From: Aeriscardovia sp.
Lineage (GTDB): Bacteria; Actinomycetota; Actinomycetes; Actinomycetales; Bifidobacteriaceae
Assembly: GCA_017965665.1 (NCBI GenBank)
Contig: JAGCPN010000001.1
Location: 124,001 to 188,000 of the forward strand
Length of the DNA: 64,000 bases
Direction: 5' to 3'
Shown: piece after piece, positions 41,657-53,659 of the stretch
Numbering within the stretch: the first letter of the stretch is position 1
How the letters are laid out: each line of letters opens with the position of its first letter
Position numbers and translations under genes: made by a program
The notes under the pieces: model-generated
What the model was told of the DNA's origin: nothing
Seen by the model: only the letters and a program-made list of their open reading frames with translations
Database searches by the model: none

Positions 41657-43275
41657 ATGACGGATTTGAAAATAGATCCGGAAAGGATACGGCAGGCCCT
41701 CGAGGAGTTTGCCGGATCCTACTCGCCATCCCTGCCTCCCAGCGAGCAGGTGGGCAGGGTCGTAAACGCCGGCGACGGCATAGCCAGGGTGGCAGGGCTG
41801 CCCGGGTGCATGTCAAACGAGCTGCTCTCGTTCGAGGGAGGGGTTCAGGGGCTGGCCTTCAACCTGGACGAGCAGGAGATAGGCGCCGTGATCCTTGGAG
41901 ACTTTTCCGGAATTGAAGAGGGACAGCCCGTCAAAAGGACGGGCAAGGTCCTCTCCGTCCCCGTAGGCGACGCCTATCTGGGAAGGGTGGTTGACCCCCT
42001 CGGCCGGCCCATAGACGGCCTGGGCGAAATCCGCTGCCAAGAGAGCAGGATTCTCGAGGCCCAGGCTCCGGACGTCATACACAGAAAGTCTGTCCACGAG
42101 CCTATGGAGACGGGGATAAAGGCCATAGACGCCATGGTCCCGATAGGCCGCGGGCAGAGGCAGCTGATAATCGGAGACAGGCAGACCGGCAAGACCGCGA
42201 TCGCGCTCGATGCCATAATCAACCAGGGGGCGAACTGGGAGAGCGGGGACCCTTCAAAACAGGTGCGCTGCATCTACGTGGCCGTGGGCCAGAAAGGCTC
42301 CACCATAGCCGGCGTGAAGGCCTCCCTGGAAGAGAACGGGGCCATGCGCTACACGACCATCGTGGCCGCCTCGGCCTCCGACTCGGCGGGCTTTAAGTAC
42401 ATAGCCCCCTATACGGGCTCGGCCATAGGCCAGCACTGGATGTACTCCGGAAAGCACGTCCTCATCGTCTTCGACGACCTCTCCAAGCAGGCCGAGGCCT
42501 ACAGGGCCATCTCCCTCCTGCTTCGCCGCCCGCCGGGGAGGGAGGCCTACCCCGGCGACGTCTTCTACCTCCACTCCCGCCTCCTCGAGCGCTGCGCCAA
42601 GCTCTCCGAAGACAAGGGCTCGGGCTCCATGACGGGGCTTCCGATAGTGGAGACCAAGGCCAACGACATCTCCGCCTACATCCCCACCAACGTCATCTCC
42701 ATAACCGACGGCCAGATCTTTTTGCAGTCCGATCTGTTCAACTCCGGACAGAGGCCCGCGATAGACGTGGGAAGGTCGGTGTCCAGGGTCGGCGGCGCCG
42801 CCCAGACCAAGGCCCTCAAGAAGGTCTCGGGGACCCTCAAGATCTCCCTGGCCCGCTACAGGGACCTGCAGGGCTTCGCCATGTTCTCTTCCGACCTCGA
42901 CCCCGCCACGAAGGCGGAGCTCACCCGGGGATCTCGCCTCATGGAGCTTTTAAAGCAGCCCCAGTTCCACCCGGTGTCCATGGAGAGGCAGGTGGTGCAG
43001 GTGTGGAGCGGGACGCACGGAAAGTACGACGACCTGGATCTCGAAGACGTGCTGAGGTTTGCAAACGAGCTGTGCGACTGGCTGGAAGACGAGACCGGGA
43101 TCCTGGGAGAAATCCGCTCCTCCAGGGACTTTTCCAAGCAGACGGAGGCGGAGCTAGAAAAAGCGGTGGAAGAGTTCCGCTCGAGGTTTATCACCCACAC
43201 CGGAGAGCCCCTTGTAAAGGAGGCGGGGCCCGTGGGGGAGGTTGAGCAGGAGAAGATGGTAGTGGGCCGGGCCTG

Positions 43276-43276
<1 letters not shown>
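41657..43276 (+). CDS. atpA: ATP synthase F1 subunit alpha
   Basis: 539 residues. The non-catalytic nucleotide-binding subunit. Walker A is [13 protein letters not shown], followed by the alpha-specific [43 protein letters not shown], and [17 protein letters not shown] (Arg finger region). It overlaps the ATG of atpG by one base (TGATG). Confidence 0.97.
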
Positions 43277-45624
<2,348 letters not shown>

Positions 45625-45625
<1 letters not shown>

Positions 45626-45885
45626 TGGCCGCTAAGTCTTTTGAGCTCACTTTGGCCTCCAAAGAGGGGCCCCTGTGGGAAGGCGAGGCCTCGCAGGTGG
45701 AGGTCCCTGCCCTGGGCGGGGGGCTCACCTTCCTTCCCGGCCACGCCTCGATGCTGGTGCTTTTGGCCAAGGGAGAGATGAAAGTGAAGGCCGGAAAGGA
45801 CCTCTCCTTTGCGATCGAGGGGGGGATTGCCTCATTTGACCGCGACCGGATGGTCGTCGCCGTCGACAGCGGCCGCTCCGAATAG
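45625..45885 (+). CDS. atpC: ATP synthase F1 subunit epsilon (short form)
   Basis: 86 residues. Only the N-terminal beta-sandwich is present (FELTLASKEGPLWEGEASQVEVPALGG, LPGHASMLVLLAKGEMKVK, FAIEGGIASF). The C-terminal helical hairpin that can block rotation in E. coli is absent. Short epsilon subunits are known in actinobacteria. It is the last gene of the operon, ended by the terminator at 45892-45924. Confidence 0.92.
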
Positions 45886-45891
45886 GCCCCC

Positions 45892-45924
45892 AAAAAAATC
45901 CGCCCGAAAGGGCGGAATTTTTTT
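45892..45924. terminator. Bidirectional intrinsic terminator
   Basis: TCCGCCC and GGGCGGA pair around a GAAA tetraloop, with seven A before and seven T after. It ends the atp operon on the plus strand and the FKBP lipoprotein gene on the minus strand. Confidence 0.92.
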
Positions 45925-45932
45925 ATCTGCCG

Positions 45933-46916
45933 TCAGTTTCCCGTGCCCAGGATGTCTACGACGAAGACCAGGGTGGAGTTGGCGGGAATGCCGCTTTGGG
46001 CGTTGCTTCCGTACCCCATGCTGGGCGGGATTATCAAAAGGACCTGAGAGCCCACGGTCTGGCCTGAAAGCCCCTTCTGGAAGCCCTCAATAGTGTTTGC
46101 CAGAGAGAAGGAGGCGGTGGTGTTTCCCTCGTTCCAGGTGGATTGGAAGAGCTTCTTTGTGCTGAGCACCCATCCGCTGTACTTGACTACGACCGAACCC
46201 GAAGAGGAGACCACGGGGCCCGATCCTTTGATGATGGTCTGGGCCACGAACTGTCCGTCGGACTTGTAGTTGTTAAAGTCCACGCTGGGCTCCCCGGTGG
46301 AGGAATTGCTCGTCACTTTGGGAAGATCCGAGGGTATGTTTTCAACTTGCGTTCCCTCGGCCTTGGAGAGCGTCTTTACTACGCTTATCAGAGTCATGAC
46401 GGAAATGTAGGCGTCCCCGCTGTTGGCAGCTCCGGATGCAGAGGAGTTTTCCTGGCTTCCCGGAGTCCCGAATGCGACGGAAGCTCCGACTTTTTGCGAA
46501 GAGAGCACCTGATCGAAATCCGAATCCATGGAGCTGTTGAGGGTGAGGGTGCAGGAGGGGGCGTCTTTCCATGTCGAATCTATCTGGGAGCCCGTCCGGG
46601 CGTTGTAGACCATGTACTGGTAGCAGACGGTGTCCCCCTCTTTGATCTTGGCCCCGGTGCCGTCAATCAGGACGGCGTAGGACTTTTGCGAAATAGTCAT
46701 CGGGGTTTTGAAGTGGACCTGGGGCTCCTGGCCGCTCTCTCCCGTGGCGCTCACCCCTTCGAGCTTTGCCAAAGAAGAGGAAGCCTGAGAGGAGGCGGAA
46801 GAAGAAGACGAGGAGGAGTTGCCGCAGGCGGCCAGGGCCGCCAACATCCCGGCCGCCGCCAGAGCGGCCAAAATCAGCTTTGCGGCCTTGGACCTGTGAA
46901 AATGCACGTTAAACAT
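45933..46916 (-). CDS. FKBP-type peptidyl-prolyl isomerase lipoprotein
   Basis: 327 residues from the ATG at 46916. TATAAA stands five bases before it, so the mRNA is probably leaderless, and upstream in-frame codons would spoil the signal peptide. Signal and lipobox are LAALAAC with the lipidated Cys at about 31, then a Ser-rich tether. Two FKBP-like halves follow: about 100-190 (KEGDTVCYQYMVYNARTG) is degenerate; about 235-327 (VVVKYSGWVL, FQKGLSGQTVGSQVLLIIPPSMGYG, STLVFVVDILG) looks complete. It should act outside the membrane in folding exported proteins. Confidence 0.9.
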   Translation of the reverse strand: MFNVHFHRSKAAKLILAALAAAGMLAALAACGNSSSSSSSASSQASSSLAKLEGVSATGESGQEPQVHFKTPMTISQKSYAVLIDGTGAKIKEGDTVCYQYMVYNARTGSQIDSTWKDAPSCTLTLNSSMDSDFDQVLSSQKVGASVAFGTPGSQENSSASGAANSGDAYISVMTLISVVKTLSKAEGTQVENIPSDLPKVTSNSSTGEPSVDFNNYKSDGQFVAQTIIKGSGPVVSSSGSVVVKYSGWVLSTKKLFQSTWNEGNTTASFSLANTIEGFQKGLSGQTVGSQVLLIIPPSMGYGSNAQSGIPANSTLVFVVDILGTGN

Positions 46917-46946
46917 CTGATTTATAATAAGCTGTAATGTAAACTT

Positions 46947-48143
46947 TTGAGAGCGAAGGCGGCCGTGGACAGACATTCCCCCCCATCTGGCAACAATTCT
47001 CCGTCCGGGGGGAAGAAGCTGAGGGCTGTGAGATTCGCCCTCGCCTCAGCCTTCTGCCTGGCCGCGATCGCATTTTTCATCCTCTCCATCCTTTCCTCCG
47101 CCCTTTGGAAGCCCAAGAGCGAAATCTCAGCATCCCTCTCGTCGTCGAGCAGGTATATGGCCTCGGTCCCGGGGCTTTTGTCCCTCACGGGAAGCGAAGT
47201 GTCGGTGAAGGCATCTTCGGGCCAGCCTGTATGCGTAGCCATAGGGCAGAGCGGGGACGTCGAAGGATGGATAGGATCTTCCCCTTACACCCAGATAAGC
47301 GGACTGTCTTCCTGGACGGCCCTGGCATCCTCCCCCGCCACCGGTTCCCAGAGCTGGCCGGAAAGCCCCTCTGTCCCTTTCCAGGACAGCGACATGTGGG
47401 AGAAGGCGGAGTGCGGGCGCGCCATGGGCTTTCAGTGGGAGCCCTCAGCAGATCAGTCCCTGATCCTCTTCAACCCGGCAGGGGCCCCCGTGGATCTCTC
47501 TTTGGGGTGGAAAAGGGTGAAAGTTGTCAACCTCACCGGCCCCTACGCCTTCCTGGGGTGCGTGTGCGCCCTGATGGCCGGGGTGGCCCTCGAGTTTGAG
47601 AGGCTGCGCAAAAAGGGGATCCCGAAGGCCGAAAAGGCGGAAGGGGGAGAAGAAAAAGAAGAGGAGGGACGGCCCAGGTGGGCCGAAGATCAGGCGGCCG
47701 AGGATCAGCGCCGCGGACACGCCCGCCCCAGAACGGTCAGAAGCACCAAGGTGTTTAGGATCCGGGAAAAGAGCGAAGAGGACGAGGTGAGCACGCAGGT
47801 CATGGACCTGTCCGCCCTGAGGCATATGGATTTCGGGGGGTCGCAGGATCCCATGGCGCAAAAGCCCTCCCTGTTCGGATCCGAGCCTCCCTCCTTCCCG
47901 GCGGCGTTTTCGGCGCTCGCGGCCGGCACAGCCTTCTCCGTGGAATCCTCGAAAGAGTCGGATCCCCGATCCAAAAACAAAGGCCCCGCCATAGTCGACA
48001 AGCGCAGCGTGAACCTTTTGGCAAAGTCCGGGTCTTCCGAGCCTGTGCAGCTGCACCCCGAAAGCGGGGATCTGAGCGCCTACTTTAAGAGGCTGAGGGA
48101 AGAAAAGAGGGAGGAGGAGAGAAAGCATGAAAAGAAAGGTTAA
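46947..48143 (+). CDS. Membrane protein with two TM helices and long charged C-terminal tail
   Basis: 398 residues, not recognised. A helix at about 28-50 (FALASAFCLAAIAFFILSIL) leads to an external Ser/Trp-rich domain (about 52-180); a second helix (about 192-212, YAFLGCVCALMAGVALEF) returns to the cytoplasm. A charged, probably disordered tail follows. The tail has Arg/Glu-rich stretches and RSTKVFRIREKSEEDE. The start is uncertain: TTG 46947 lies right behind a TAATGT box (leaderless style), GTG 46965 has a weak GAAGGCGG. It overlaps the next gene by 17 bp. Confidence 0.7.
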   Translation: MRAKAAVDRHSPPSGNNSPSGGKKLRAVRFALASAFCLAAIAFFILSILSSALWKPKSEISASLSSSSRYMASVPGLLSLTGSEVSVKASSGQPVCVAIGQSGDVEGWIGSSPYTQISGLSSWTALASSPATGSQSWPESPSVPFQDSDMWEKAECGRAMGFQWEPSADQSLILFNPAGAPVDLSLGWKRVKVVNLTGPYAFLGCVCALMAGVALEFERLRKKGIPKAEKAEGGEEKEEEGRPRWAEDQAAEDQRRGHARPRTVRSTKVFRIREKSEEDEVSTQVMDLSALRHMDFGGSQDPMAQKPSLFGSEPPSFPAAFSALAAGTAFSVESSKESDPRSKNKGPAIVDKRSVNLLAKSGSSEPVQLHPESGDLSAYFKRLREEKREEERKHEKKG

Positions 48144-49116
48144 GTCCCTCCTCGCCTTCTCTTTGGCCCTGGCCCTCCCCCTCCTTCTGGCCGGATGCGG
48201 CGACCCCCTCATGGAGCCCGTGCCGCCCAAGGCGGACGCCGCCGCCTGCGCCACGCAAACCACCAGGCAGAACGCCGAAAAGCGCATACTGGCGGCCCTT
48301 TCGTCAGCCGGAAATTCGGATTTTTCCTCCCTGCCCTCGATTCTGTCGGGGCCGGAGCTCCCAATCAGGGAGAGCCAGATGAAGGTGGCGGCCAAAACCG
48401 GGCAGCCCAACGCCGACATGCAGATCCCCTACCCCGCATCCGCGGTCTTCCTCCCCTCTTCATGCTCATGGCCAAGGAGCATCACGGTCATCACCGAGCC
48501 CACGCAGGACCAGTATTCCCAGAGGATTTTGACATTTACCCAGCAAGATCCCCGATCCAACTACACCCTTTGGTCGGAAATCGTGCTCTACCCCGGCGCT
48601 CAGCTCCCCTTCAATGCCGCGGGCGTGCAGAGGGTGGAATACGGCGACCAGCCGGCCGCCGGGCTCATGGCCACCCCCGCGGAGGCCGTCTCCTGGTACG
48701 CCGACGTCCTGGAGAACGGAGAGAAGTCGGCTCACTGGAGCTCTTTTGAAACAGGCGATCTCTACCTGAACCTCCAAGAGCTCAGATCCGATCTCGCGTC
48801 GGCCCTCGCCACTTCCAAGGGGAGCCAGAGCGAGACCTTCTCCCCCGACTACTCTTCGGCCAAGATACTGAAGCTGTCGGCAGGGGACCTTGTAATAGCG
48901 CAGATAAACTCGACCTGGGTGAGGAACGCGGGTCCGGGGGGGCAGGCCACGCCGGCCACGGCGGCCGAAAAGGCGCTCTTTACATCCAAACCCTCCCAAA
49001 CCCTCACCGTGAAGTACGTAAACGCGGTGGCTTTATTCATCCCTTCTTCTTCAAAAGGTACGAAAATTGAAGTGTTGGGGGCAGAGAGAGAGCCTGTCTC
49101 CGTAAAAGCGAGCTGA
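48127..49116 (+). CDS. Lipoprotein of unknown function
   Basis: 329 residues. Signal MKRKVKSLLAFSLALALPLLLAGC in parts: basic start, hydrophobic core and a perfect lipobox LLAGC with Cys at 24. The mature part is Ser/Ala/Pro-rich with about 150 residues of mixed alpha/beta character and no motif I know. Its start lies inside the preceding membrane-protein gene, so the two are likely co-translated and may act together at the membrane. Confidence 0.75.
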   Translation: MKRKVKSLLAFSLALALPLLLAGCGDPLMEPVPPKADAAACATQTTRQNAEKRILAALSSAGNSDFSSLPSILSGPELPIRESQMKVAAKTGQPNADMQIPYPASAVFLPSSCSWPRSITVITEPTQDQYSQRILTFTQQDPRSNYTLWSEIVLYPGAQLPFNAAGVQRVEYGDQPAAGLMATPAEAVSWYADVLENGEKSAHWSSFETGDLYLNLQELRSDLASALATSKGSQSETFSPDYSSAKILKLSAGDLVIAQINSTWVRNAGPGGQATPATAAEKALFTSKPSQTLTVKYVNAVALFIPSSSKGTKIEVLGAEREPVSVKAS

Positions 49117-49126
49117 AGGGGACTTT

Positions 49127-50086
49127 ATGAATGAAAGCGAAGAAAACAGGAATGAGCGAATAGGGATTTCTTTGGCGGGAGCCGTGGACCTTTCGGGACT
49201 GAAGGCCAAAAGCGGCAAAGCCCGCGGGGACGGGGAGGAGGAAAAAGGCAGGGACTTTTCCTACGTTCTGGACGTCTCCTTTGCATCCTTAGAATCATAC
49301 GCGCCGGCGTCCGCCACATACCCCATACTGCTTCTGATTTACGGGGCCGAAAGCGTGGGCTTTGCAGGAGAACTCGCCCGGGCGGTGGAAGAAGAGAAGG
49401 GCAAGCTCCAGCTTTTGAGGATAGACGCCTCGAAGGATCCCGACGAGGCCGCCGCCGTGGATCCCTCTTCCCTCCCGGCGCTTTTCGCCATGATTAAAGG
49501 CAAGCTCCTGCCGCTCTTTGAGGGGCCTTTGGACGTCACCCGGGCTCAGGAGGAGGAACTTGCGCGGGGGAGCGTGGAAGCTGCCCTTGAAGCCGCCGCC
49601 GAAGACGGGGTGACGGGGACGGCGCCCAAGATGGGGAAAGCCAAAGAGCCTGAAGCCGGGGGCGGGGAAGCTGAGGAAGACGGCCTTTACCGTGCCGCGG
49701 AAAAGTTCGCAAAAGAAGGGGAGTTTGACAGGGCCGCAGAAGAGTTCAAAAAGATCGCAGAGGAGAATCCGGGAGACCGGGGGGCCGAGGCCAAGGCGGC
49801 GGAGGCAGCATTGATAGCGAGGGTGAAAAAGACGGATCCCGCCTCAGTCAGAGAGAGGGCCGCAAAGGACAGCGCCAATCTCTCCTCCCAGCTCGAGGTT
49901 GCAGACCTCGACGTTTATGAGGGGCATGTGGAGGACGCAATCGGCAGGCTTTTGGACTGCATTGCCTCCGGAATAGATAAAGAGGGGAAAGCCCGGGAGC
50001 GGATCCTTTCCTACATTTCCATGCTCCCTGCGGCAGATCCCAGGGCGAAGAGCGCCAGGACGAAGCTCGCCTGCCTGCTGTATTAA
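49127..50086 (+). CDS. YbbN/CnoX-like protein: thioredoxin fold plus TPR-like region
   Basis: 319 residues, cytoplasmic. An N-terminal tail of about 45 residues leads to a thioredoxin-like domain (about 46-150; YPILLLIYGAESVGFAGELARAV, LRIDASKDPDEAAAVD, LPALFAMIKGKLLPLFEG with the cis-Pro). The CxxC active site is replaced (AESVG), so it is not a disulphide reductase. The C-terminal half (about 190-319) is helical, like the TPR-like part of YbbN, a chaperone-linked protein that binds substrates of DnaK and GroEL. Ten bp after the lipoprotein gene; terminator downstream. Confidence 0.85.
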   Translation: MNESEENRNERIGISLAGAVDLSGLKAKSGKARGDGEEEKGRDFSYVLDVSFASLESYAPASATYPILLLIYGAESVGFAGELARAVEEEKGKLQLLRIDASKDPDEAAAVDPSSLPALFAMIKGKLLPLFEGPLDVTRAQEEELARGSVEAALEAAAEDGVTGTAPKMGKAKEPEAGGGEAEEDGLYRAAEKFAKEGEFDRAAEEFKKIAEENPGDRGAEAKAAEAALIARVKKTDPASVRERAAKDSANLSSQLEVADLDVYEGHVEDAIGRLLDCIASGIDKEGKARERILSYISMLPAADPRAKSARTKLACLLY

Positions 50087-50140
50087 AGGTCGCAATTTAA
50101 AAGGCGGTCCGCCCCGGAGTTTAAAGGCCGGGGCGCCTGA

Positions 50141-50174
50141 AAGGTCGGGGGATTGTACTCTCCCGACCTTTTTT
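50141..50174 (+). terminator. Intrinsic terminator after the YbbN-like gene
   Basis: AAGGTCGGG (50141-50149) pairs with CCCGACCTT (50162-50170), loop of 12, and a T-run to 50174. Confidence 0.85.
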
Positions 50175-50214
50175 AAGTTTTTACGCCTCCAAATCCGGGC
50201 CGGAGGCGGTTGAA

Positions 50215-50239
50215 ACAAAAAAACCGGCCGCAGGGCCGG
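50215..50239 (-). terminator. Intrinsic terminator of the LAxTG surface protein gene
   Basis: CCGGCC (50224-50229), loop GCAG, GGCCGG (50234-50239); on the minus strand the stem is followed by seven T. It ends the gene at 50256-52868. Confidence 0.85.
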
Positions 50240-50255
50240 CCGGAAAGGTAAGATC

Positions 50256-52868
50256 CTACTTTTCCCTCTTCAGACCCTTCTTTTTGAGAAGCTCGGCCGC
50301 AACTCCTGCGGCAAGGAGCGTGGCTGCGCCGATTGCCGCGGCCACGGCGTCAGATCCGGTGGAGGCGAGGTCGTCTGCAGGCTTTGCGGACTGGACATGG
50401 ACCGCGCCGCCGGAAGGCATGCCGGTCATCGCGCCCTGTGAAGAGCCCATGGCACTGAGGACCTGGAAGGGCAGCGCAAGTATCTTCTGGGCCGTTCCGG
50501 GCTCGCTTCCCTGGCCTATGAGGGCGTGGATAGTGGGCTCGAGGTTGGTAAGTCCTACCACAATCGGGTGGGCGAAGTTGTAGTCGTTTCCGTTGACGAT
50601 GGCCTTCTGAATGGGATTGGAGGCATTGGAAGCGGAGGCGAGGGGCAGAGCGGAAGTCAGGGGAGTCTGGGCATCGGAGATGTCGCTTTGGCTGTAGGGG
50701 GCCGCAAGCCCCAGGCCCTGAATTGTCTGGTTTCCGTTCTGCATGCCGCTTACGGCGCTTTGGGTGTCGTTAATCAGGGGGGTGAGATCGCTTTGCAGCT
50801 TGTTTAGGCTGTTGATGGCGGCTCCCGGATTGGCGGCCGACTCTACGTTCTTCAAATCCTGCTGGACGCCTTGGATGGCATTGTAAGCCTTTTGAGCATC
50901 GTTAAAGACGCCCTGGGTGACGATGGCTTTTTGCCATGCCGTAGCATCGCCCAGCAGACCTCCGGTCCCTGTTCCGGAGTCGGATCCGGAAAGCAGATTG
51001 TTGGCCTGCTTTACGTAGTTGCTAAAATCGCTGTTTATCGCACCCATGTCCGAGGAGGAGTAGAGGGGGTCCTCATTGGTAGCCTCGGGCAGGGTTACGG
51101 TCTGTCCGTCGATCGTGACGGTAGGAGTCGAACCCGTGGCGTCGGAATACTGGGTGGCGGCGCTGCTCATAGCTGTTTTTATTGCCTCTCCCGCGCTGTT
51201 TGCGGCAGCGACGTCTTGCAGGGCGGACTGAATATCGGCCTTGGCCTGGGCTGCGGCAGCGGCATCGGAAGCGGAGTCTCCGGTATTTTGATCCGCCAGC
51301 CGCTTAGCGGCAGCAATCTCGTTTGCGGCGTCCTGAGCCTTGCTCAGCGCCGTCTGGGCTTCACTGGCAATCGTCTGGGCGTAGGGCTGCACGGACTGCA
51401 GGTACTTGTAGTTGGCATAGTCCTGAACCCACTGCTTCTCTGTAGCTTCCCATTTGGTTTTAGACCCAATTTCCGGCAGAGCGCTGTCGTATGTACCAAA
51501 AAGGGTGTCGTGGATCGTATGCCATATACTCGTGCCTTCAGTTCCGGTGAAGGGATTGGTAGCAGGCAAGGGGTCTACAGTCTGGCCGCCGTAATTTGGC
51601 ACGCACGAAGGAACGGTCCCGGATCCCCCTCCAAGGCCGGTCATATTCAGTATGAATGCCACCAACTGGCTCAGATCGCTCTCAGCCCCCATCTGGTTGT
51701 TGCCAAAGACGCGCGAGGTAGCCTGGGAAAGCGCCTCGTCAGGAGACTGGGAAGCCAGATCGGAATTTTCCGTTATGCTCTGCAGCTCTTCTACGCAGGC
51801 TTCCATTATCTTAAGATTTTTCAGCACGGTTGCGGCATCTGCGCTGTTGGATGTGCTGTCGGAACTTATCGCGCTGCTTACTTCGGTGATCGACTGCTTT
51901 ATCATGGGCAGAAATGTTTGAGTGTACCCATAGGGGCTGCCGCCGGGGTTGTTGTCGCCGTTAACGCCGTCCGGTGCGCGCTGGCTCCACCAGGTTTGAA
52001 GCCAGGTGTCCAAATTCTTGGCATCTGTAACCAGGGTGCCGGTGGCGGGAGAGGCGCTGTCGTTGTAGTAGCTCTTAATCTCGGTATTGATATTGTTTAG
52101 CTGGTTTTCCGCGTTCTGCTGCAAAGCCTCGGCCTTGCCAAGGATGGTAGAAGAATCGGAAGTGCTTCCGGCCGTATTTGAGGCGGTGCCGGCATTGGTG
52201 GAGAAAGTGTTGTTGGCACTGGCAAGATCGGGGTTATTTGCCGTATTTGCCGTGTTGTAGACGCTCTGGGCGGCCTTGATGGCGTCGTTTACCCCCGCTT
52301 CCGTGGCGGGGAGGTTGGTCTTGTTGTAATCGTCTACCGCGTTCTTTAGCTCGGTGCCGTACTGGGCGGAAGCGTCATTTATTATGCTCTGGAGCTGCTT
52401 TACCAGGTCCTGGAGCTGCCCCTGGGTCTTTGTGGCCCCCTGCAGGTCGGAGTTTGGAAGGTTGGGGGTCTTGAGGGTGTTTTCAACGCCGTCAAGGCCG
52501 CTTTGAACCGCCGTCAGCTTCGACATATAAGGGGTGTCGTGAAGTATCCCTTCCAAATTCTTGGTCAGGTTCGAAAGATTTTCAGCCACGGCCTGCTGCT
52601 TGGCCTGAGTCTGGTATCCCGTGGTCTGCAAGGCCAAAGATCCTAGGGCAGAGCTCGCCGCATCCAGCGAGATCTGCGCCCCTTGAAGCCCACTCAGCTT
52701 CACAGCCGAGCTCGTGGTGTTTTGGCTTTCATTGTTTGAGGGCAGGGTATCTGCAAACGATGCGGGAACCATTGAGAACATGGTCCCCAGGCCGGTCACT
52801 CCGGCAATTACCCCCACGCTTAGCTTTTGATTCACTTTGCTAGGTTTGGCATGGCGTCCTCGTGTCAT
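50256..52868 (-). CDS. Large helical LAxTG-anchored surface protein
   Basis: 870 residues. Signal peptide about 1-39 (GVIAGVTGLGTMFSMVPASFA). The mature part is almost wholly alpha-helical, rich in Ala, Ser, Asn, Gln and Thr with long coiled-coil stretches (such as AAAAAQAKADIQSALQDVAA), interrupted by a Gly/Pro/Trp-rich segment at about 290-310. The C-terminus is a sortase signal: LASTG, a hydrophobic helix (AAAIGAATLLAAGVAAELL) and KKKGLKREK. LAxTG is used by class E sortases of GC-rich actinobacteria. A TATAAT box and GGAGGAGG precede the ATG. A role in adhesion or cell contact is plausible but not shown. A decayed paralogue lies at 53660-56318. Confidence 0.9.
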   Translation of the reverse strand: MTRGRHAKPSKVNQKLSVGVIAGVTGLGTMFSMVPASFADTLPSNNESQNTTSSAVKLSGLQGAQISLDAASSALGSLALQTTGYQTQAKQQAVAENLSNLTKNLEGILHDTPYMSKLTAVQSGLDGVENTLKTPNLPNSDLQGATKTQGQLQDLVKQLQSIINDASAQYGTELKNAVDDYNKTNLPATEAGVNDAIKAAQSVYNTANTANNPDLASANNTFSTNAGTASNTAGSTSDSSTILGKAEALQQNAENQLNNINTEIKSYYNDSASPATGTLVTDAKNLDTWLQTWWSQRAPDGVNGDNNPGGSPYGYTQTFLPMIKQSITEVSSAISSDSTSNSADAATVLKNLKIMEACVEELQSITENSDLASQSPDEALSQATSRVFGNNQMGAESDLSQLVAFILNMTGLGGGSGTVPSCVPNYGGQTVDPLPATNPFTGTEGTSIWHTIHDTLFGTYDSALPEIGSKTKWEATEKQWVQDYANYKYLQSVQPYAQTIASEAQTALSKAQDAANEIAAAKRLADQNTGDSASDAAAAAQAKADIQSALQDVAAANSAGEAIKTAMSSAATQYSDATGSTPTVTIDGQTVTLPEATNEDPLYSSSDMGAINSDFSNYVKQANNLLSGSDSGTGTGGLLGDATAWQKAIVTQGVFNDAQKAYNAIQGVQQDLKNVESAANPGAAINSLNKLQSDLTPLINDTQSAVSGMQNGNQTIQGLGLAAPYSQSDISDAQTPLTSALPLASASNASNPIQKAIVNGNDYNFAHPIVVGLTNLEPTIHALIGQGSEPGTAQKILALPFQVLSAMGSSQGAMTGMPSGGAVHVQSAKPADDLASTGSDAVAAAIGAATLLAAGVAAELLKKKGLKREK
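50275..50370 (-). repeat. 96-bp block identical to the decayed paralogue, copy 1
   Basis: The stretch coding for the LASTG signal, hydrophobic helix and start of the basic tail is the same, base for base, as 53674-53769. The flanks differ, which suggests recent gene conversion or strong sequence constraint. Confidence 0.8.
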
Positions 52869-53474
52869 TCCATCCTCCTCCTAGATTTCATAAATTGAAA
52901 TTATACCTATTTATGATATCCTGTCACTTCCCAACTGATAATAGATTTGCTCCAAAGATAAAAGAAGCCGGAATTTTGCTAAACTCTGTCCTCTGCATTG
53001 GTTTTTGGATTAAAATTCGGGTTTTCCGCTCCCCAGTGGGATGCAGCTTTTTCCGCGGGCAGATGGTGCAATCCTGCACGCCTTTGGAAAGCCTCACCGA
53101 TCTCAAAATTTGAGCATGATCCAGGTATATTGAGCGTAAAGGGGCAATTTTCATCTGTTTTTGCTTCCTTTCGCGCAAAAGCCGAATTGAGGCAAAAGGG
53201 AAATTTAAGGATGTACTTCCCTCCCGGAGATTTCCGGTCCCCGGTCCTTTTTCTTGTTCCCGTCTAAAAGTTTTAGAGAGGCGAAAGTCAAATCCAGGAT
53301 GAGACAATCCCGGTGCGTCGCCCCCAGGCCGGCCATTGGCATTTCCAATACGCCAGAAGCCTTTGCAGGGAGCAAAACCAAAGTGGAAATTTCCGCATTC
53401 CGGATCCCGGCAGAAGGGGAAAGGAAATGTTTGCTGCCCTGTTGCTGTATCAACCGTGTTAAAATGGCATAAAC
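52869..53474. other. Intergenic region without a recognisable gene
   Basis: The left end carries the promoter (TATAAT on the minus strand, about 52902) and ribosome site of the surface-protein gene. The remaining 550 bp hold only short ORFs without ribosome sites or recognisable products. The right end runs into tRNA-Arg. Confidence 0.5.
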
Positions 53475-53547
53475 GGACTCGTAGCTCAAAGGATAGAGCG
53501 TCTGTCTCCGGAACAGGAGGTTGGGGGTTCAATTCCCCTCGAGCCCA
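53475..53547 (+). tRNA. tRNA-Arg (anticodon CCG)
   Basis: GGACTCG...CGAGCCC-A acceptor, D-arm TAGCTCAAAGGATAGAGCG, anticodon loop CTCCGGA with CCG, and T-arm GGGGGTTCAATTCCCCT. One acceptor position (3-70) is an A-C mismatch. CCA is not encoded. It separates the intact surface-protein gene from its decayed paralogue. Confidence 0.92.
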
Positions 53548-53616
53548 CAGGTTTGCTATTTTAGGGCCGCTGGTCCCCTCTTGAAGCGGGCGCTTTTCAA
53601 ATTTGTTTGATGGAAC

Positions 53617-53644
53617 GCAAAAAAAGCCGGCCGCAGGCCGGCTT
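53617..53644 (-). terminator. Intrinsic terminator of the decayed surface-protein gene
   Basis: AAGCCGGCC (53624-53632), loop GCA, GGCCGGCTT (53636-53644); the minus strand has a T-run after the stem. It is related in place and sequence to the one at 50215-50239. Confidence 0.8.
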
Positions 53645-53659
53645 GAAGATTTAAACTAT

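Noticed and set aside
52924-53532. Minus frame of 202 codons upstream of tRNA-Arg
   Set aside because: It runs through the tRNA and has no ribosome site or recognisable domain.
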